This document shows positions 48,001 to 57,698 of a stretch of 64,000 nt of DNA, one piece after another; position 1 is the stretch's first letter, and every line of letters begins with the position of its first letter. The notes beneath the pieces are model-generated. The model saw nothing but the letters and a program-made list of their open reading frames with translations, did no database searches and was not told the origin of the DNA. The position numbers and the translations under genes were made by a program. This stretch comes from an uncultured Gallionellaceae bacterium (GTDB lineage: Bacteria; Pseudomonadota; Gammaproteobacteria; Burkholderiales; Gallionellaceae): positions 1 to 64,000 of the forward strand of contig CAINCU010000015.1 in NCBI GenBank assembly GCA_903847155.1, written 5' to 3'.

Positions 48001-48626
48001 ACCTGCGGCAGCCACAGTATGGTTTCAGCATGATCGAACTGCTGGTCACCTTGTCGATTATCGGCATACTGATGGCCATAGGTGCACCCGCCCTGAACAT
48101 CTGGATACAAAACGGCAAAATCCGCACTGCTGCGGACTCGATTCAGAACGGCCTGCAACTTGCGCGCTCCGAGGCCGTGCATTTGAATACCGCGGCAAGC
48201 TTTCAGCTCACGACATCGCTGGATAGCAGTTGCGCGTTCTCCACATCAGGCACCAACTGGGTGGTTAGCCTGGATACTCCGACTGGAGCATGCAACGGCG
48301 CGCGACTCAACTCAGCTTTCCCGGTGGACGATGCCGTCAATAATCCCACTCCGCGCATTATTCAGACAAAATCGGGTGCAGAGGGCGCAGGCAGCACCAT
48401 AGCATCGAGCGAATCTGGAGCATCCGCCGCCGTTTACACCGGGCAGATAACCTTCACTGGATTAGGGCGGGTAAACCCCGCCAGCATAGCCCTGGGTAAT
48501 AACGTTCAAATAAACATTTCCGGTGCTTCTGGGGGAACGCCACTGCGCGTGGTCGTAACTTCGGCCGGACTGATACGTATGTGCGACCCGGCATTCACAC
48601 TGGCAAGCAACCCAAAAGGCTGCTGA
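47994..48626 (+). CDS. FimT/FimU-type minor pilin (GspH family)
   Basis: A 210-residue prepilin with leader ending YG|FSMIELLVTLSIIGILMAIG and a GspH/FimT domain (about 40-180), ending in a C-terminal Cys-containing loop. It overlaps the preceding pilin gene by a few bases with a strong GGGGGGAG site. FimU and FimT are part of the tip-priming complex; FimT can also bind DNA in transformation. Confidence 0.9.
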   Translation: MLNLRQPQYGFSMIELLVTLSIIGILMAIGAPALNIWIQNGKIRTAADSIQNGLQLARSEAVHLNTAASFQLTTSLDSSCAFSTSGTNWVVSLDTPTGACNGARLNSAFPVDDAVNNPTPRIIQTKSGAEGAGSTIASSESGASAAVYTGQITFTGLGRVNPASIALGNNVQINISGASGGTPLRVVVTSAGLIRMCDPAFTLASNPKGC

Positions 48627-48636
48627 GGACATAGCG

Positions 48637-49146
48637 ATGAAACACTTTGCACTTACACCATTCCGTCAACAAGGCTCGATGCTACTGGAGGCGCTGATCG
48701 CCATTCTGATCTTCTCCGTTGGCGTCATCGCAATGATCGGTTTGCAAGCCGCATCGGTAAAGCTGTCCAGCGACGCAAAATATCGTTCTGATGCCAGCAT
48801 GCTGGCGAACCAGGTGATTGGACAGATGTGGGTGAGCAATCGCACCCCGGCAGCGCTACAAACCAATTTTCAGGGGGGCGGTGGCACCAATGGCAGTGCG
48901 TATACCGCATGGGCCAGTGGTGTGGCAGCAGCTCTGCCCGGCGTTGCCGGCATACCAGCAAACCAGCCCACCATATCTGTCAGCGCCGTGATACCGACAG
49001 CTCCGGCAACAAACTCCAGCAGCTTGGTGACCATCCGCCTGTTCTGGAAATCGCCCAGCGAATCTGGTTCCACCACCACAATGTGCAATGGTGTAACCAA
49101 TCCTTCTGCCGCCCATTGCTACATTGCCACAGCGCAAATCCTCTAG
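48637..49146 (+). CDS. pilV: Type IV pilus minor pilin PilV
   Basis: A 169-residue prepilin-like protein with leader FRQQG|SMLLEALIAILIFSVGVIAM, the PilV signature (Glu in position 5-like, IFSVGVIAMIGLQ). The rest is a small beta head. It belongs to the minor pilin complex with FimU, PilW, PilX and PilY1. Confidence 0.9.
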   Translation: MKHFALTPFRQQGSMLLEALIAILIFSVGVIAMIGLQAASVKLSSDAKYRSDASMLANQVIGQMWVSNRTPAALQTNFQGGGGTNGSAYTAWASGVAAALPGVAGIPANQPTISVSAVIPTAPATNSSSLVTIRLFWKSPSESGSTTTMCNGVTNPSAAHCYIATAQIL

Positions 49147-49155
49147 GAGACCGAC

Positions 49156-50271
49156 TTGTCGACGCTTTCCTGCAAACACAGAGACCGTAAAATACAGACT
49201 GGCTTCAGCCTGATAGATGTCATGGTCGGCATGACTCTCGGGTTGATCGGCATCCTCGTCATGCTGCAAATGCTCTCCACATTTGAAAGCCAGAAGCGCA
49301 CCACGTCCGGCAGCGATGATGCGCAGAACTCCGGAGCCATTGCGGTCTACGGCATAGAGCGCGACATTCGGCAGGCCGGCTACGGCATCGACGCACAGCG
49401 ACTGCTTGGGTGCAACATACTGCTGCGGCCTGGCGCAACGCTAAATGCCATCGGGCCGGTAACCATCAACCCAACCTCCATTCCCGGCTACGGGCGGGAT
49501 ACCAACACCGACTCCATCATGGTGGTTTACGGCAACAGCAACGGCCCCGAAGAAGGGGATGCCATCACAGCGCAGCCGATAACCCCAAATGTCTATACAG
49601 TACAGACGCAACCCTCTTACACCGTCGGCGATCAGGTTATCGCTCAATATGCATCACGCCAGACACCCTGCTCACTCAACCTGGATACCATCCAAGTCGT
49701 TACCCCAGGCGATGTCAATGTAACTGCCGTCGCAGGCGTAGCAACCGTCATGACTACCAATACTTCTCCCGGCATCACCCCGGTGCTCTATAACCTCGGC
49801 CAATCGCCCACCGTGTTGGTCTATGCCGTGCGCAACGGCAATCTGGCGGTTTGCGACTATATGGTGAACAATTGCAGCTCCCCGACTCTCGCCGCGATCA
49901 ACACTGCCAACGAGGCAGCCTGGATTCCCATTGCCGGAAACATCGTCAGCTTGAAAGCTCAATACGGACGAGATACCACGGTGGGGCCCATGGTTGGCAT
50001 AGTCGATACCTATGACCAGACCACACCCTCCTCCGCTTCGTCCACCTACACTTGCGACTGGGCGAGAATTTCAGCAGTGCGCATTGCTCTCGTTGCACGC
50101 GGCAGCATTGGCTCAAGTGTCACTACAGCAGCTCCAACCTGGGCTGGAAGCGCGGCCGCCCCGATTGACCTGAGCTCATTTGCGAACTGGAAAAATTACC
50201 GTTACAAGGTGTTGGAGACCGTGGTTCCCATGCGCAACATAACCATGCAAGGAGTGGTGCCGGGATGTTAA
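49156..50271 (+). CDS. pilW: Type IV pilus minor pilin PilW
   Basis: A 371-residue prepilin with the leader TG|FSLIDVMVGMTLGLIGILVM and the PilW head. Asp stands where Glu is usual (FSLID). The start is a TTG at 49156 with AGGAGACCGAC upstream; no ATG fits. It continues into pilX with a short overlap. Confidence 0.9.
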   Translation: MSTLSCKHRDRKIQTGFSLIDVMVGMTLGLIGILVMLQMLSTFESQKRTTSGSDDAQNSGAIAVYGIERDIRQAGYGIDAQRLLGCNILLRPGATLNAIGPVTINPTSIPGYGRDTNTDSIMVVYGNSNGPEEGDAITAQPITPNVYTVQTQPSYTVGDQVIAQYASRQTPCSLNLDTIQVVTPGDVNVTAVAGVATVMTTNTSPGITPVLYNLGQSPTVLVYAVRNGNLAVCDYMVNNCSSPTLAAINTANEAAWIPIAGNIVSLKAQYGRDTTVGPMVGIVDTYDQTTPSSASSTYTCDWARISAVRIALVARGSIGSSVTTAAPTWAGSAAAPIDLSSFANWKNYRYKVLETVVPMRNITMQGVVPGC

Positions 50272-50876
50272 TCAAACCTATAACTCTGCGCGCCCGTCAG
50301 CAAGGCGTAACTTTGATGATCGCGCTGATCGTGCTGGTGGCGATAACCTTGGCAGGCATCGCACTGGTTCGCTCGGTGGATACCTCCAACGTCATCGCCG
50401 GCAATCTGGCCTTTCAGCAAGCGGCCATGCACTCCAGTGACATAGGTACCGAAGCCGCCGTAACCTGGCTGGAAACCAAAAACTCCGGAGCATATCTATT
50501 TACCGACCACAACAGTCTGCTTGATTGCAACGCCTACACTGCCAACCGCGTGGATCCAACTGCCGGTCAGTCATGGGAGTCGTGGTGGAATGCCTTGGGA
50601 ACCTGCCAGAAAAAAACGGTGACAACCGATGCGGCTGGCAACACTATTCACTACACCATTGACCGCATGTGCGAACTCTCAGGTGACCCGAATCAACAGA
50701 CCCCCAGTCCTCGCTGTTCCGGCTCGACCATATCCAACGTCGGCGGGGCTACCAGCAGCCAGACTTCGGGCTATGTGGTCCTGAATTACAGCGGACAGAT
50801 CTACTACCGCATCACTTCACGAATAGACGGCCCGCGCGGTACAAAAAGCTACGTACAAGCCGTCGTTGCAATGTAA
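50265..50876 (+). CDS. pilX: Type IV pilus minor pilin PilX
   Basis: A 203-residue PilX-type prepilin whose N-terminus reads QQGVTLMIALIVLVAITLAGIAL, in the PilX style without the position-5 Glu, and whose head contains the conserved AMHSSDIGTEAAVTWLE helix. It overlaps pilW by 7 bases and precedes pilY1 by 26. Confidence 0.9.
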   Translation: MLIKPITLRARQQGVTLMIALIVLVAITLAGIALVRSVDTSNVIAGNLAFQQAAMHSSDIGTEAAVTWLETKNSGAYLFTDHNSLLDCNAYTANRVDPTAGQSWESWWNALGTCQKKTVTTDAAGNTIHYTIDRMCELSGDPNQQTPSPRCSGSTISNVGGATSSQTSGYVVLNYSGQIYYRITSRIDGPRGTKSYVQAVVAM

Positions 50877-50902
50877 TTCGAGCGTTGCTCAAGGAGGTTC
50901 TC

Positions 50903-53900
50903 ATGAATACCAGCCAAGTCCTTAGACAAATATGTGGCGCCATTATCGTTTGCTGTACGGTCGCCACTTCTGCTCAGGCAGGCCTCACGGATATTTCCAC
51001 CGATCCGATGGTAACCGGAGGTACTTCCGTAATAGCCAAACCTAATGTGATGTTCATGTTGGACGACTCCGGCAGCATGGACTGGGATTACATGCCTGAC
51101 AATGCCAAGAATTTTGCCGGCAAATATGGCTTCAACAGCAATCAGTGCAACGGTGTCTTTTACGATCCCGCTTTCAACTATCCACTACCGGTAAAATCCG
51201 ACGGCACCACTTATCCCAACGCCACCTTCACCGCCGCATGGAGAGATGGATATAACACCGGCTCTGGAACCGTTAATCTGAACACCAACTTTACCGGCGG
51301 CAGCGGCACTGGCGCCAGCGGCTACACCAGTTACACCGGCCCTGCGTACTACTACACCTATACGGGAGCGCAGAACACTGAAGCGCAACAGAATATCCTC
51401 AACACCAGCAGTACGTACTATCAGGAATGCAACAGCGCTATCGGCTCTACGCCAGGCAGTGCAGTATTCACCTTATCCCGCTTGGCCTCCGTCCCGACCA
51501 CTACTATTACCGTCTCGGGTAGTAGTGGCAGTGGTAACGCTACCATCACAATTACTGCGGCAAGCAGCGCCAGAGTCAGCTCTATCACGGTGAGCGGTAC
51601 CGGTGGTGGTCAGATCATGAGCGGACGCTCCAGCTCTTCAAGCACTACCAGCACGGTTGCCAGCAATATTGCTTCCACGATCAACAATTGCACAAGTTCC
51701 GCTACCGGCAACTGCACCGTGTCTGGATATAGCGCCACTGTGTCAGGCAGCACCATCACGATCAACGGCCCGGCCGCTTCGGCAGCCACGCTGACTCTGG
51801 TTTTGTACACTAGTAGCAGTTCCATGACGTACACCCAAACAAACTTCCCCACTATCTCTGGAACTACAGTCAGCAGCATCACAGTGAACGGCGTGCAGTT
51901 ACTGTCCGCTAATGCCACTGGTACCACCACCACTGGCTTGGCCACTGACATCAAAAACAAGATCAGTGCGACTGGTTATTCCGCTACCGTTGCCAGTAAC
52001 GTCGTCACCATCACAGCCCCGACATCGGCGTCAACTTATACGCCAAACATCCCTGTCTCCGGCATCACCTGCACCCCCACCCCCTGCATGTCACTGACCA
52101 CCAAAGCCTTCCCGGAAAGCACGCCTGCCAAATTGCAGAACTTCGCAAACTGGTACAGCTACTACAGCACACGCATGCAGACCATGAAAAGCGGAGTAGG
52201 TCTGGCATTCTCAGCGATCACCGACAACAAGCGGGTGGGGTTCATGACCATGAACAACAATGTCTCCCCCGACATCGTGGATATCGCTGATTTTAGTGGC
52301 GGCTGCACGGTGGGTTCCGGCACCTGCCAGAAGGACAAGTGGTACACCAAGCTGTATGCCTCCAACCCCGGCAACTCGACTCCGTTGCGCGAAGCGTTGT
52401 CCCATGTCGGGCAGTTGTACGCACACAAATTCGGCAATGTCACCACCTATAAGGCCACCATCACTGTGGGTGGCAGCGGCAGCACTTCTGTGGACAGCAT
52501 TACCGTGGGCGGCGTTGAATTGATGAACGATTCCTCTGTTATTCCCGCAACCACCACCAGCCAGGTTGCGTCAAATATCAACGATCAGATCAACGCCATG
52601 GTGGTCACCGACTATGGTTCCACTGTATCAGGCAACGTTATCACTATCTACGGCCCGCCATCGGCCTACACGCCGATCGTGCGTGCGCCGGTCGTCAGCA
52701 ACGATGGCGGCGGCATGACCTTCACCGCAACTTCGTTTACCTCTACCACCACGACTGCCTCACTGAACGGCATCACACCTGCAGACCCGATGCAGTACTC
52801 CTGTCAGCAGAATTACGTCATCCTGTCCACCGACGGCTACTGGAACGGTAGCACCACTTACCAACTCAACAACACCACCGTCGGCCAGCAAGACGGTCTC
52901 GAACCTCGCCCGCTGAATGACGGCTATACGCTTGCCACAAAAACGACAACCCAGATCACGCAAAGCACCAGCCGGGATTCGCAGGGAACACAACATCTGC
53001 AGACACAGACCAGCACGCTGCAGCAACAGACTACGCAATTGCAAAAGAAAACAGATCAATTGCAAAGCCTGACTTCGCAATTGCAAACACAGACCAGTAC
53101 CTTGCAGGTCAGCACCAGCCCGTTGATGGCAAGCACCAGCCCGTTGATGGCAAGCACCAGCCCGTTGATGGCAAGCACCAGCCCATTGTTTGCAAGCACC
53201 AAGACCCTGCAATCCACCACTAAAACTTTGCAAGGAACAGTCTCCAAAGTGCTGATGTCCTGTGCGCACAGTTCATCTACTTGTGGCACAGCTCCGGCAA
53301 ACGGCATTGCTACTACCAACTGGATACCAAATACTGCTTGCATCCCCAGCAGCTCAACTCCGAAAAACCAATGCGCGGTGGTCGTTCCGTCATCGACACT
53401 GGTGCAAAACGTCACCACTAAATGCAACACAGGTGCGACCATTTCAGGCAGCAGCTCATACACCTCATCGAATACCGACGGCGGTTATGTCTATAGCAGT
53501 TGTACTTATACTGCCGGCACGCCGACCACGGTGTCGACTTGTACCTATCAGAATCCATCTGCCACACCAAATAACACAACCCAACTCACTGCCACGCAGT
53601 GTGCGTACACTGGCGGCTGGAGTGCTGCAACATCTACCAGTTCTTGTACCTACCAAAGCGCTGCCTCTGCAACGACCGATGGCACAACGTATAAGACCGG
53701 TTCAATCTGCTCATACGGCTCATGGACTACCCCTGCCACAGCTGCGTCTTGTACCTACTTAAATCAGACTACAGCGACTACCGATGGCACTGCGTATCAG
53801 GCATCACCCAAACAATGTTCATACGGTTCGTGGACTACCCCTGCCACAGCTGCGTCTTGTACCTACCAAAATCAAACTACAGCGACTGCCGATACCACGG

Positions 53901-56900
53901 TTTATCAGGCATCACCCAAACAATGTTCATATGCAGCTTGGACCACACCAACCAACACAGCTTCTTCCTGTACCCCGTCGGGTCAAACAACGGCGACTGC
54001 CGATACCACGGTTTATAACGCCTCGACCAAGAAATGCCCTTATTCTGTCTGGTCAGGATGGACAAATATCGCTTCATGCACTGTCGCCGCGCAATCCGGC
54101 AGCTCGCCCTATTCGATATACACGGCAAGTCAATGCCAGTACGTCCCTGGCAGTTGGGTTAATGCAAGTTCATGCACTGTGGTAGCAGCATCCGCCGGGC
54201 CTACGAACTACACTGTACAGAACCCCGTCCAGTGCCAATACAGTTTGGGAGGTTGGTTCGGGGCAAACTCGTGTACTGCGGTTACGGCATCCGCTGGACC
54301 GACAAGCTATTCCGTGCAGAATCCCGTGCAATGCCAGGCCGTCGTTACCAGCAACTACGCCAATGTCCCTTCGTGCAATGCAACGACAACGCCCGATGCC
54401 AGCGGCTATACCTCGCAGTGCCAATACGCAGATGGCGCCTGGGTCAACACCGCCACCTGCGCACCCGTGTCGAAATCCGTTACGCCGAACTACACCACAG
54501 CAACTTCAGTGCAATGCCAAACCCCACCTCCCACCTTTGTGTATGTGGCGCCGGGCACATGCACGGCAAGCACCAGCGGCGGCCAGACCATTTCGTGCAA
54601 TACAGACTTAACCGGTCCGACTGCGGTGGCCTCCTGCACAGCCATCAGTCCAACATCAGGCAATAGCTACACAACCACGACCTGCAATACCACAGTGCTC
54701 GGCCCGACTCCTGTTGCTTCCTGCACGGCAGCAGCAGCAAGTTCCAGCAACAGTTACACCGCCACTAGTTGTACTCCCGCTGGACCCGGCACTTCCAACA
54801 CCCTGGCCGACGTGGCTGAGTACTACTACGTCACCGATCTGCGTGACCAATCTCTGGGCAATTGCACTGCCGCAGACGGCCACACAAACGTATGCTCAAA
54901 TAACGTGCCGAGTTCCGATCAGGATCCGGCCAAATATCAGCATTTGACGACGTTCACGCTGGGGCTGGGTGCGCGCGGCAGAATGACCGGCGCGGATAGC
55001 TACACAACCCTGACCACCGCCTGCGACCCGGCGGCTGACGGCGATTTTTGCAGCGTTTTGAAAGGAGCAACTGCCAACGGCTCAACGATCTGTTCATGGC
55101 AGTCCGCGAATACGATCTGCAATTGGCCGACACCCAGTTCGGGTGCCATTGAAAATATCGACGACTTATGGCACGCGGCGGTAAACGGACGCGGTTACTA
55201 TTTCAGCGCGCGCAATTCCAGTTCCCTGGCGGCCAGTCTGACCACTGCATTAACCAGCATCGAGGCTCGTACCGGCGCGTCGGCGGCAGCGGCCACCAGC
55301 AACCCCAACGCCAGTCTGGGTGACAACTTCGTGTTCAATTCAACTTTCAAATCAGTGGACTGGACGGGCGAATTGGTTCGTCAGCAGATCGACTTATCCT
55401 CTGGTGCAGTATCTGTCGCCACTGACTGGAAAGCACAGGGTGCACTGGATACGCTGGCTGCGGCCTCTGCCAATGGCGGTTCGCGCAATATCTACACGTT
55501 CAACCCGTCGGCAACGACGTATGGCGGTGACATGGGCTCACTGAACAGCAATTACCTCAAATCGTTCACCTACGCCAACCTGACCGTCGCTCAAAAAGCT
55601 TACTTCGGCGCAGGCTATATCTCGGGGTTGACGCAGTTCTGCGCTTCCGGGAGTTATTGCCTGAGTAGTGCAGACCAAACCACCGCTGCCGGCAGCAATC
55701 TGGTGAATTTCTTGCGCGGTGATCGTAGCAATGAGGGGCCTTTGTCTGATCTGACGACTTACTACCATGTGCGCGCCCACATTCTGGGGGATATCGTCAA
55801 TGCGAAGGTTGCTTATGTGAAGCAAGCCCAGTATACGTATGGCGATACCAATTACTCCAATTTTGTGGCCGCCAAAACGTCGCGCCCCGGTATGGTTTAT
55901 GCCGCCGCCAACGACGGCATGCTGCATGCCATCAATGCTGGCGGAACCACCGTTACGCCGGGGGATGGGGCTGGCGATGAAGCTTGGGCTTATATTCCGT
56001 CGCTGGTCTTGCCCAATCTTTACAAACTAGCCGACAAGAACTATGCGACTCAGCATCGTTACTTTGTGGACGGCACGCCGGTTACGGGTGATGTATGCCC
56101 GAGTGCGCCAAGCTTAACCTGCGCTACAAACGAATGGAAAACCATCATGGTCGGTGGCATGAATCTGGGAGGACGCGGCTATTACGCTCTGGATGTGACC
56201 GATCCGGTCAATCCCAAAGCGCTATGGGAATTCTCCGATGCGAACATGGGGTATACCTTTGGTAATCCTCAGATCGCCAAGCTAGCTGATGGAACCTGGG
56301 TCGTGTTGGTCACCTCCGGTTATAACAACATACCCAACGCTGACGGTGCGGGCGGTGATGGCGTTGGCAGATTGTATGTGCTGAATGCCTATTCCGGTGC
56401 GCTTATCCGCACCATCAGCACCGGTGTGGGCTCCACCACGACGCCGAGCGGATTGGGACGCATCAGTGCGCGGGTACTGGATCCGACAACCGACAATACT
56501 GCACTGGAAGTCTATGGTGGAGACATGCTAGGCAACGTGTGGCGCTTTGATATCAACAACAATGTGGGTTCATCCTCTTCTAATTACGAAGCACAACTGC
56601 TTGCCACGCTGAAGGATGCTTCCGGCAACGTGCAACCGATTACAACCCGGCCTGAGGTTGGCATCGTCAGCAATCAGTTGGTCATTTTTGTCGGCACCGG
56701 CAAGCTGCTTGGAAACACCGATCTGACAGACACTCAGGTTCAGACCATGTATGCCCTCAAAGACACGCTTGCTACAACCAGCGTTGCTGCCACTGCTATC
56801 TACAGCAATCCGCGCGCTGCAACCTGTAACGTCTCCCCTGCTTTCCTTTCAACAAACTGCTTTGTCCAGCAAACCGCGACCAACACGATTTGCCCGGTCA

Positions 56901-57349
56901 CGGCTCCCAGCTCGATTTGCGCGCAAGGCCTGCCGGTACGTACCAGTACCAACAATCCAGTGAGCTTCAGCACTCAGTCGGGATGGTACGTTGACTTGCC
57001 TGACAGCGGCGAACGCGACAACACTAACCCGGTACTCGCGCTCGGCACCTTGGGCTTTGTATCTAACACCCCGAAAACAGGGGTCGCCTGCACTGTGCTT
57101 GGCTACAGTTTCAGATGGTTTCTTGATTACCGCACTGGCGGAGCCGTCTCCACTTCAGCTGACGGTGTAATCTCCACCCAACTGGATGCCTCGCATTTCG
57201 GCACCGACCTGGTTTACGTCAGTCTGCCAACCGGAGCCATCGTTGAGTTGACCCGCACCTCGGAAGGATCCACCGTGACCTCCAACGTTGCCATCGGTAG
57301 CGGCGGTAGTGGCACACGGCGCACTTCGTGGCGCGAACTAACTCAGTAG
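50903..57349 (+). CDS. pilY1: PilY1 tip adhesin, greatly enlarged
   Basis: A 2148-residue secreted protein (signal peptide ending ATSAQA), about twice the usual PilY1. The von Willebrand A domain starts with the MIDAS-like LDDSGSMD (D54-S58), continues through NWYSYYSTRMQTMKSGVG and STDGYWN, and resumes at NTLADVAEYYYVTDLR near residue 1300. Inserted are three ~65-residue SITVNGV-type modules (about 190-610), a heptad LQTQTSTLQ region with SPLMAST repeats (about 695-775), and a Cys/Thr-rich repeat region (about 785-1295). The C-terminal beta-propeller (VYAAANDGMLHAINAG, and the Ca-loop-like NIPNADGAGGDGVGRL) is normal. It lies in the minor pilin operon, where PilY1 caps and primes the pilus and mediates adhesion. 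Confidence 0.93.
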   Translation: MNTSQVLRQICGAIIVCCTVATSAQAGLTDISTDPMVTGGTSVIAKPNVMFMLDDSGSMDWDYMPDNAKNFAGKYGFNSNQCNGVFYDPAFNYPLPVKSDGTTYPNATFTAAWRDGYNTGSGTVNLNTNFTGGSGTGASGYTSYTGPAYYYTYTGAQNTEAQQNILNTSSTYYQECNSAIGSTPGSAVFTLSRLASVPTTTITVSGSSGSGNATITITAASSARVSSITVSGTGGGQIMSGRSSSSSTTSTVASNIASTINNCTSSATGNCTVSGYSATVSGSTITINGPAASAATLTLVLYTSSSSMTYTQTNFPTISGTTVSSITVNGVQLLSANATGTTTTGLATDIKNKISATGYSATVASNVVTITAPTSASTYTPNIPVSGITCTPTPCMSLTTKAFPESTPAKLQNFANWYSYYSTRMQTMKSGVGLAFSAITDNKRVGFMTMNNNVSPDIVDIADFSGGCTVGSGTCQKDKWYTKLYASNPGNSTPLREALSHVGQLYAHKFGNVTTYKATITVGGSGSTSVDSITVGGVELMNDSSVIPATTTSQVASNINDQINAMVVTDYGSTVSGNVITIYGPPSAYTPIVRAPVVSNDGGGMTFTATSFTSTTTTASLNGITPADPMQYSCQQNYVILSTDGYWNGSTTYQLNNTTVGQQDGLEPRPLNDGYTLATKTTTQITQSTSRDSQGTQHLQTQTSTLQQQTTQLQKKTDQLQSLTSQLQTQTSTLQVSTSPLMASTSPLMASTSPLMASTSPLFASTKTLQSTTKTLQGTVSKVLMSCAHSSSTCGTAPANGIATTNWIPNTACIPSSSTPKNQCAVVVPSSTLVQNVTTKCNTGATISGSSSYTSSNTDGGYVYSSCTYTAGTPTTVSTCTYQNPSATPNNTTQLTATQCAYTGGWSAATSTSSCTYQSAASATTDGTTYKTGSICSYGSWTTPATAASCTYLNQTTATTDGTAYQASPKQCSYGSWTTPATAASCTYQNQTTATADTTVYQASPKQCSYAAWTTPTNTASSCTPSGQTTATADTTVYNASTKKCPYSVWSGWTNIASCTVAAQSGSSPYSIYTASQCQYVPGSWVNASSCTVVAASAGPTNYTVQNPVQCQYSLGGWFGANSCTAVTASAGPTSYSVQNPVQCQAVVTSNYANVPSCNATTTPDASGYTSQCQYADGAWVNTATCAPVSKSVTPNYTTATSVQCQTPPPTFVYVAPGTCTASTSGGQTISCNTDLTGPTAVASCTAISPTSGNSYTTTTCNTTVLGPTPVASCTAAAASSSNSYTATSCTPAGPGTSNTLADVAEYYYVTDLRDQSLGNCTAADGHTNVCSNNVPSSDQDPAKYQHLTTFTLGLGARGRMTGADSYTTLTTACDPAADGDFCSVLKGATANGSTICSWQSANTICNWPTPSSGAIENIDDLWHAAVNGRGYYFSARNSSSLAASLTTALTSIEARTGASAAAATSNPNASLGDNFVFNSTFKSVDWTGELVRQQIDLSSGAVSVATDWKAQGALDTLAAASANGGSRNIYTFNPSATTYGGDMGSLNSNYLKSFTYANLTVAQKAYFGAGYISGLTQFCASGSYCLSSADQTTAAGSNLVNFLRGDRSNEGPLSDLTTYYHVRAHILGDIVNAKVAYVKQAQYTYGDTNYSNFVAAKTSRPGMVYAAANDGMLHAINAGGTTVTPGDGAGDEAWAYIPSLVLPNLYKLADKNYATQHRYFVDGTPVTGDVCPSAPSLTCATNEWKTIMVGGMNLGGRGYYALDVTDPVNPKALWEFSDANMGYTFGNPQIAKLADGTWVVLVTSGYNNIPNADGAGGDGVGRLYVLNAYSGALIRTISTGVGSTTTPSGLGRISARVLDPTTDNTALEVYGGDMLGNVWRFDINNNVGSSSSNYEAQLLATLKDASGNVQPITTRPEVGIVSNQLVIFVGTGKLLGNTDLTDTQVQTMYALKDTLATTSVAATAIYSNPRAATCNVSPAFLSTNCFVQQTATNTICPVTAPSSICAQGLPVRTSTNNPVSFSTQSGWYVDLPDSGERDNTNPVLALGTLGFVSNTPKTGVACTVLGYSFRWFLDYRTGGAVSTSADGVISTQLDASHFGTDLVYVSLPTGAIVELTRTSEGSTVTSNVAIGSGGSGTRRTSWRELTQ
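53111..53203 (+). repeat. 21-bp direct repeats within pilY1
   Basis: Units start at 53111, 53132, 53153 and 53174, with a partial at 53195, each beginning AGCACCAGCCCGTTGATGGCA or close. They encode STSPLMA repeats in the heptad region. Confidence 0.9.
53600..54034 (+). repeat. 108-bp tandem repeats within pilY1
   Basis: Cys codons open successive units at 53600, 53708, 53816 and 53924; the next begins at 54035. Each 36-residue unit has a Cys-x13-Cys pattern (CSYGSWTTP then SCTYQNQTT). More diverged Cys repeats continue to about 54790. Confidence 0.9.
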
Positions 57350-57698
57350 TTGCCGACTGCATGTATCCTGACAGCCCCTGCCTGCACAAAAATGCGGGTT
57401 GGCGGCTGGGCAGCGAATAAATCAGCTCGCTTTTCTTTGTCGCAGGGTTTTCTAACTTAGCAATTAGGGCACATCTAATAATTCAAATTCCGTCATTCCG
57501 GCGAAGGCCGGAATCCAGCGGTTTTATTTAAAATGCCGTTACGTCAGTGCGTTGTGCTGCACCTATATTTCTACTGGACACCGGCCTGCACCCGCAAGGG
57601 GTACGCCGTGGTTGTAAGGGGCTAAAGCCCCAACAACACACGCAGCGCCGGTGTGACGAATAATTAGAGATGTTCATTATTTAATCTTGCACGGCAAC
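57350..57698. other. Intergenic region with composite repeat
   Basis: No gene is recognised. Most of it (57469-57675) is a repeat element, described separately. Confidence 0.5.
57469..57675. repeat. ~207-bp composite repeat with inverted ends
   Basis: The ends GCACATCTAATAATTC and GAATAATTAGAGATGTTC are imperfect inverted repeats. Inside are a GTCATTCCGGCGAAGGCCGG repeat (57491-57520) and a GGGGCTAAAGCCCC hairpin near 57619. It has no coding capacity. Confidence 0.55.

Noticed and set aside
52990-54790. CRISPR-like array in the pilY1 repeats
   Set aside because: The repeats are contiguous, a multiple of three bases, have no unique spacers and maintain one open frame.
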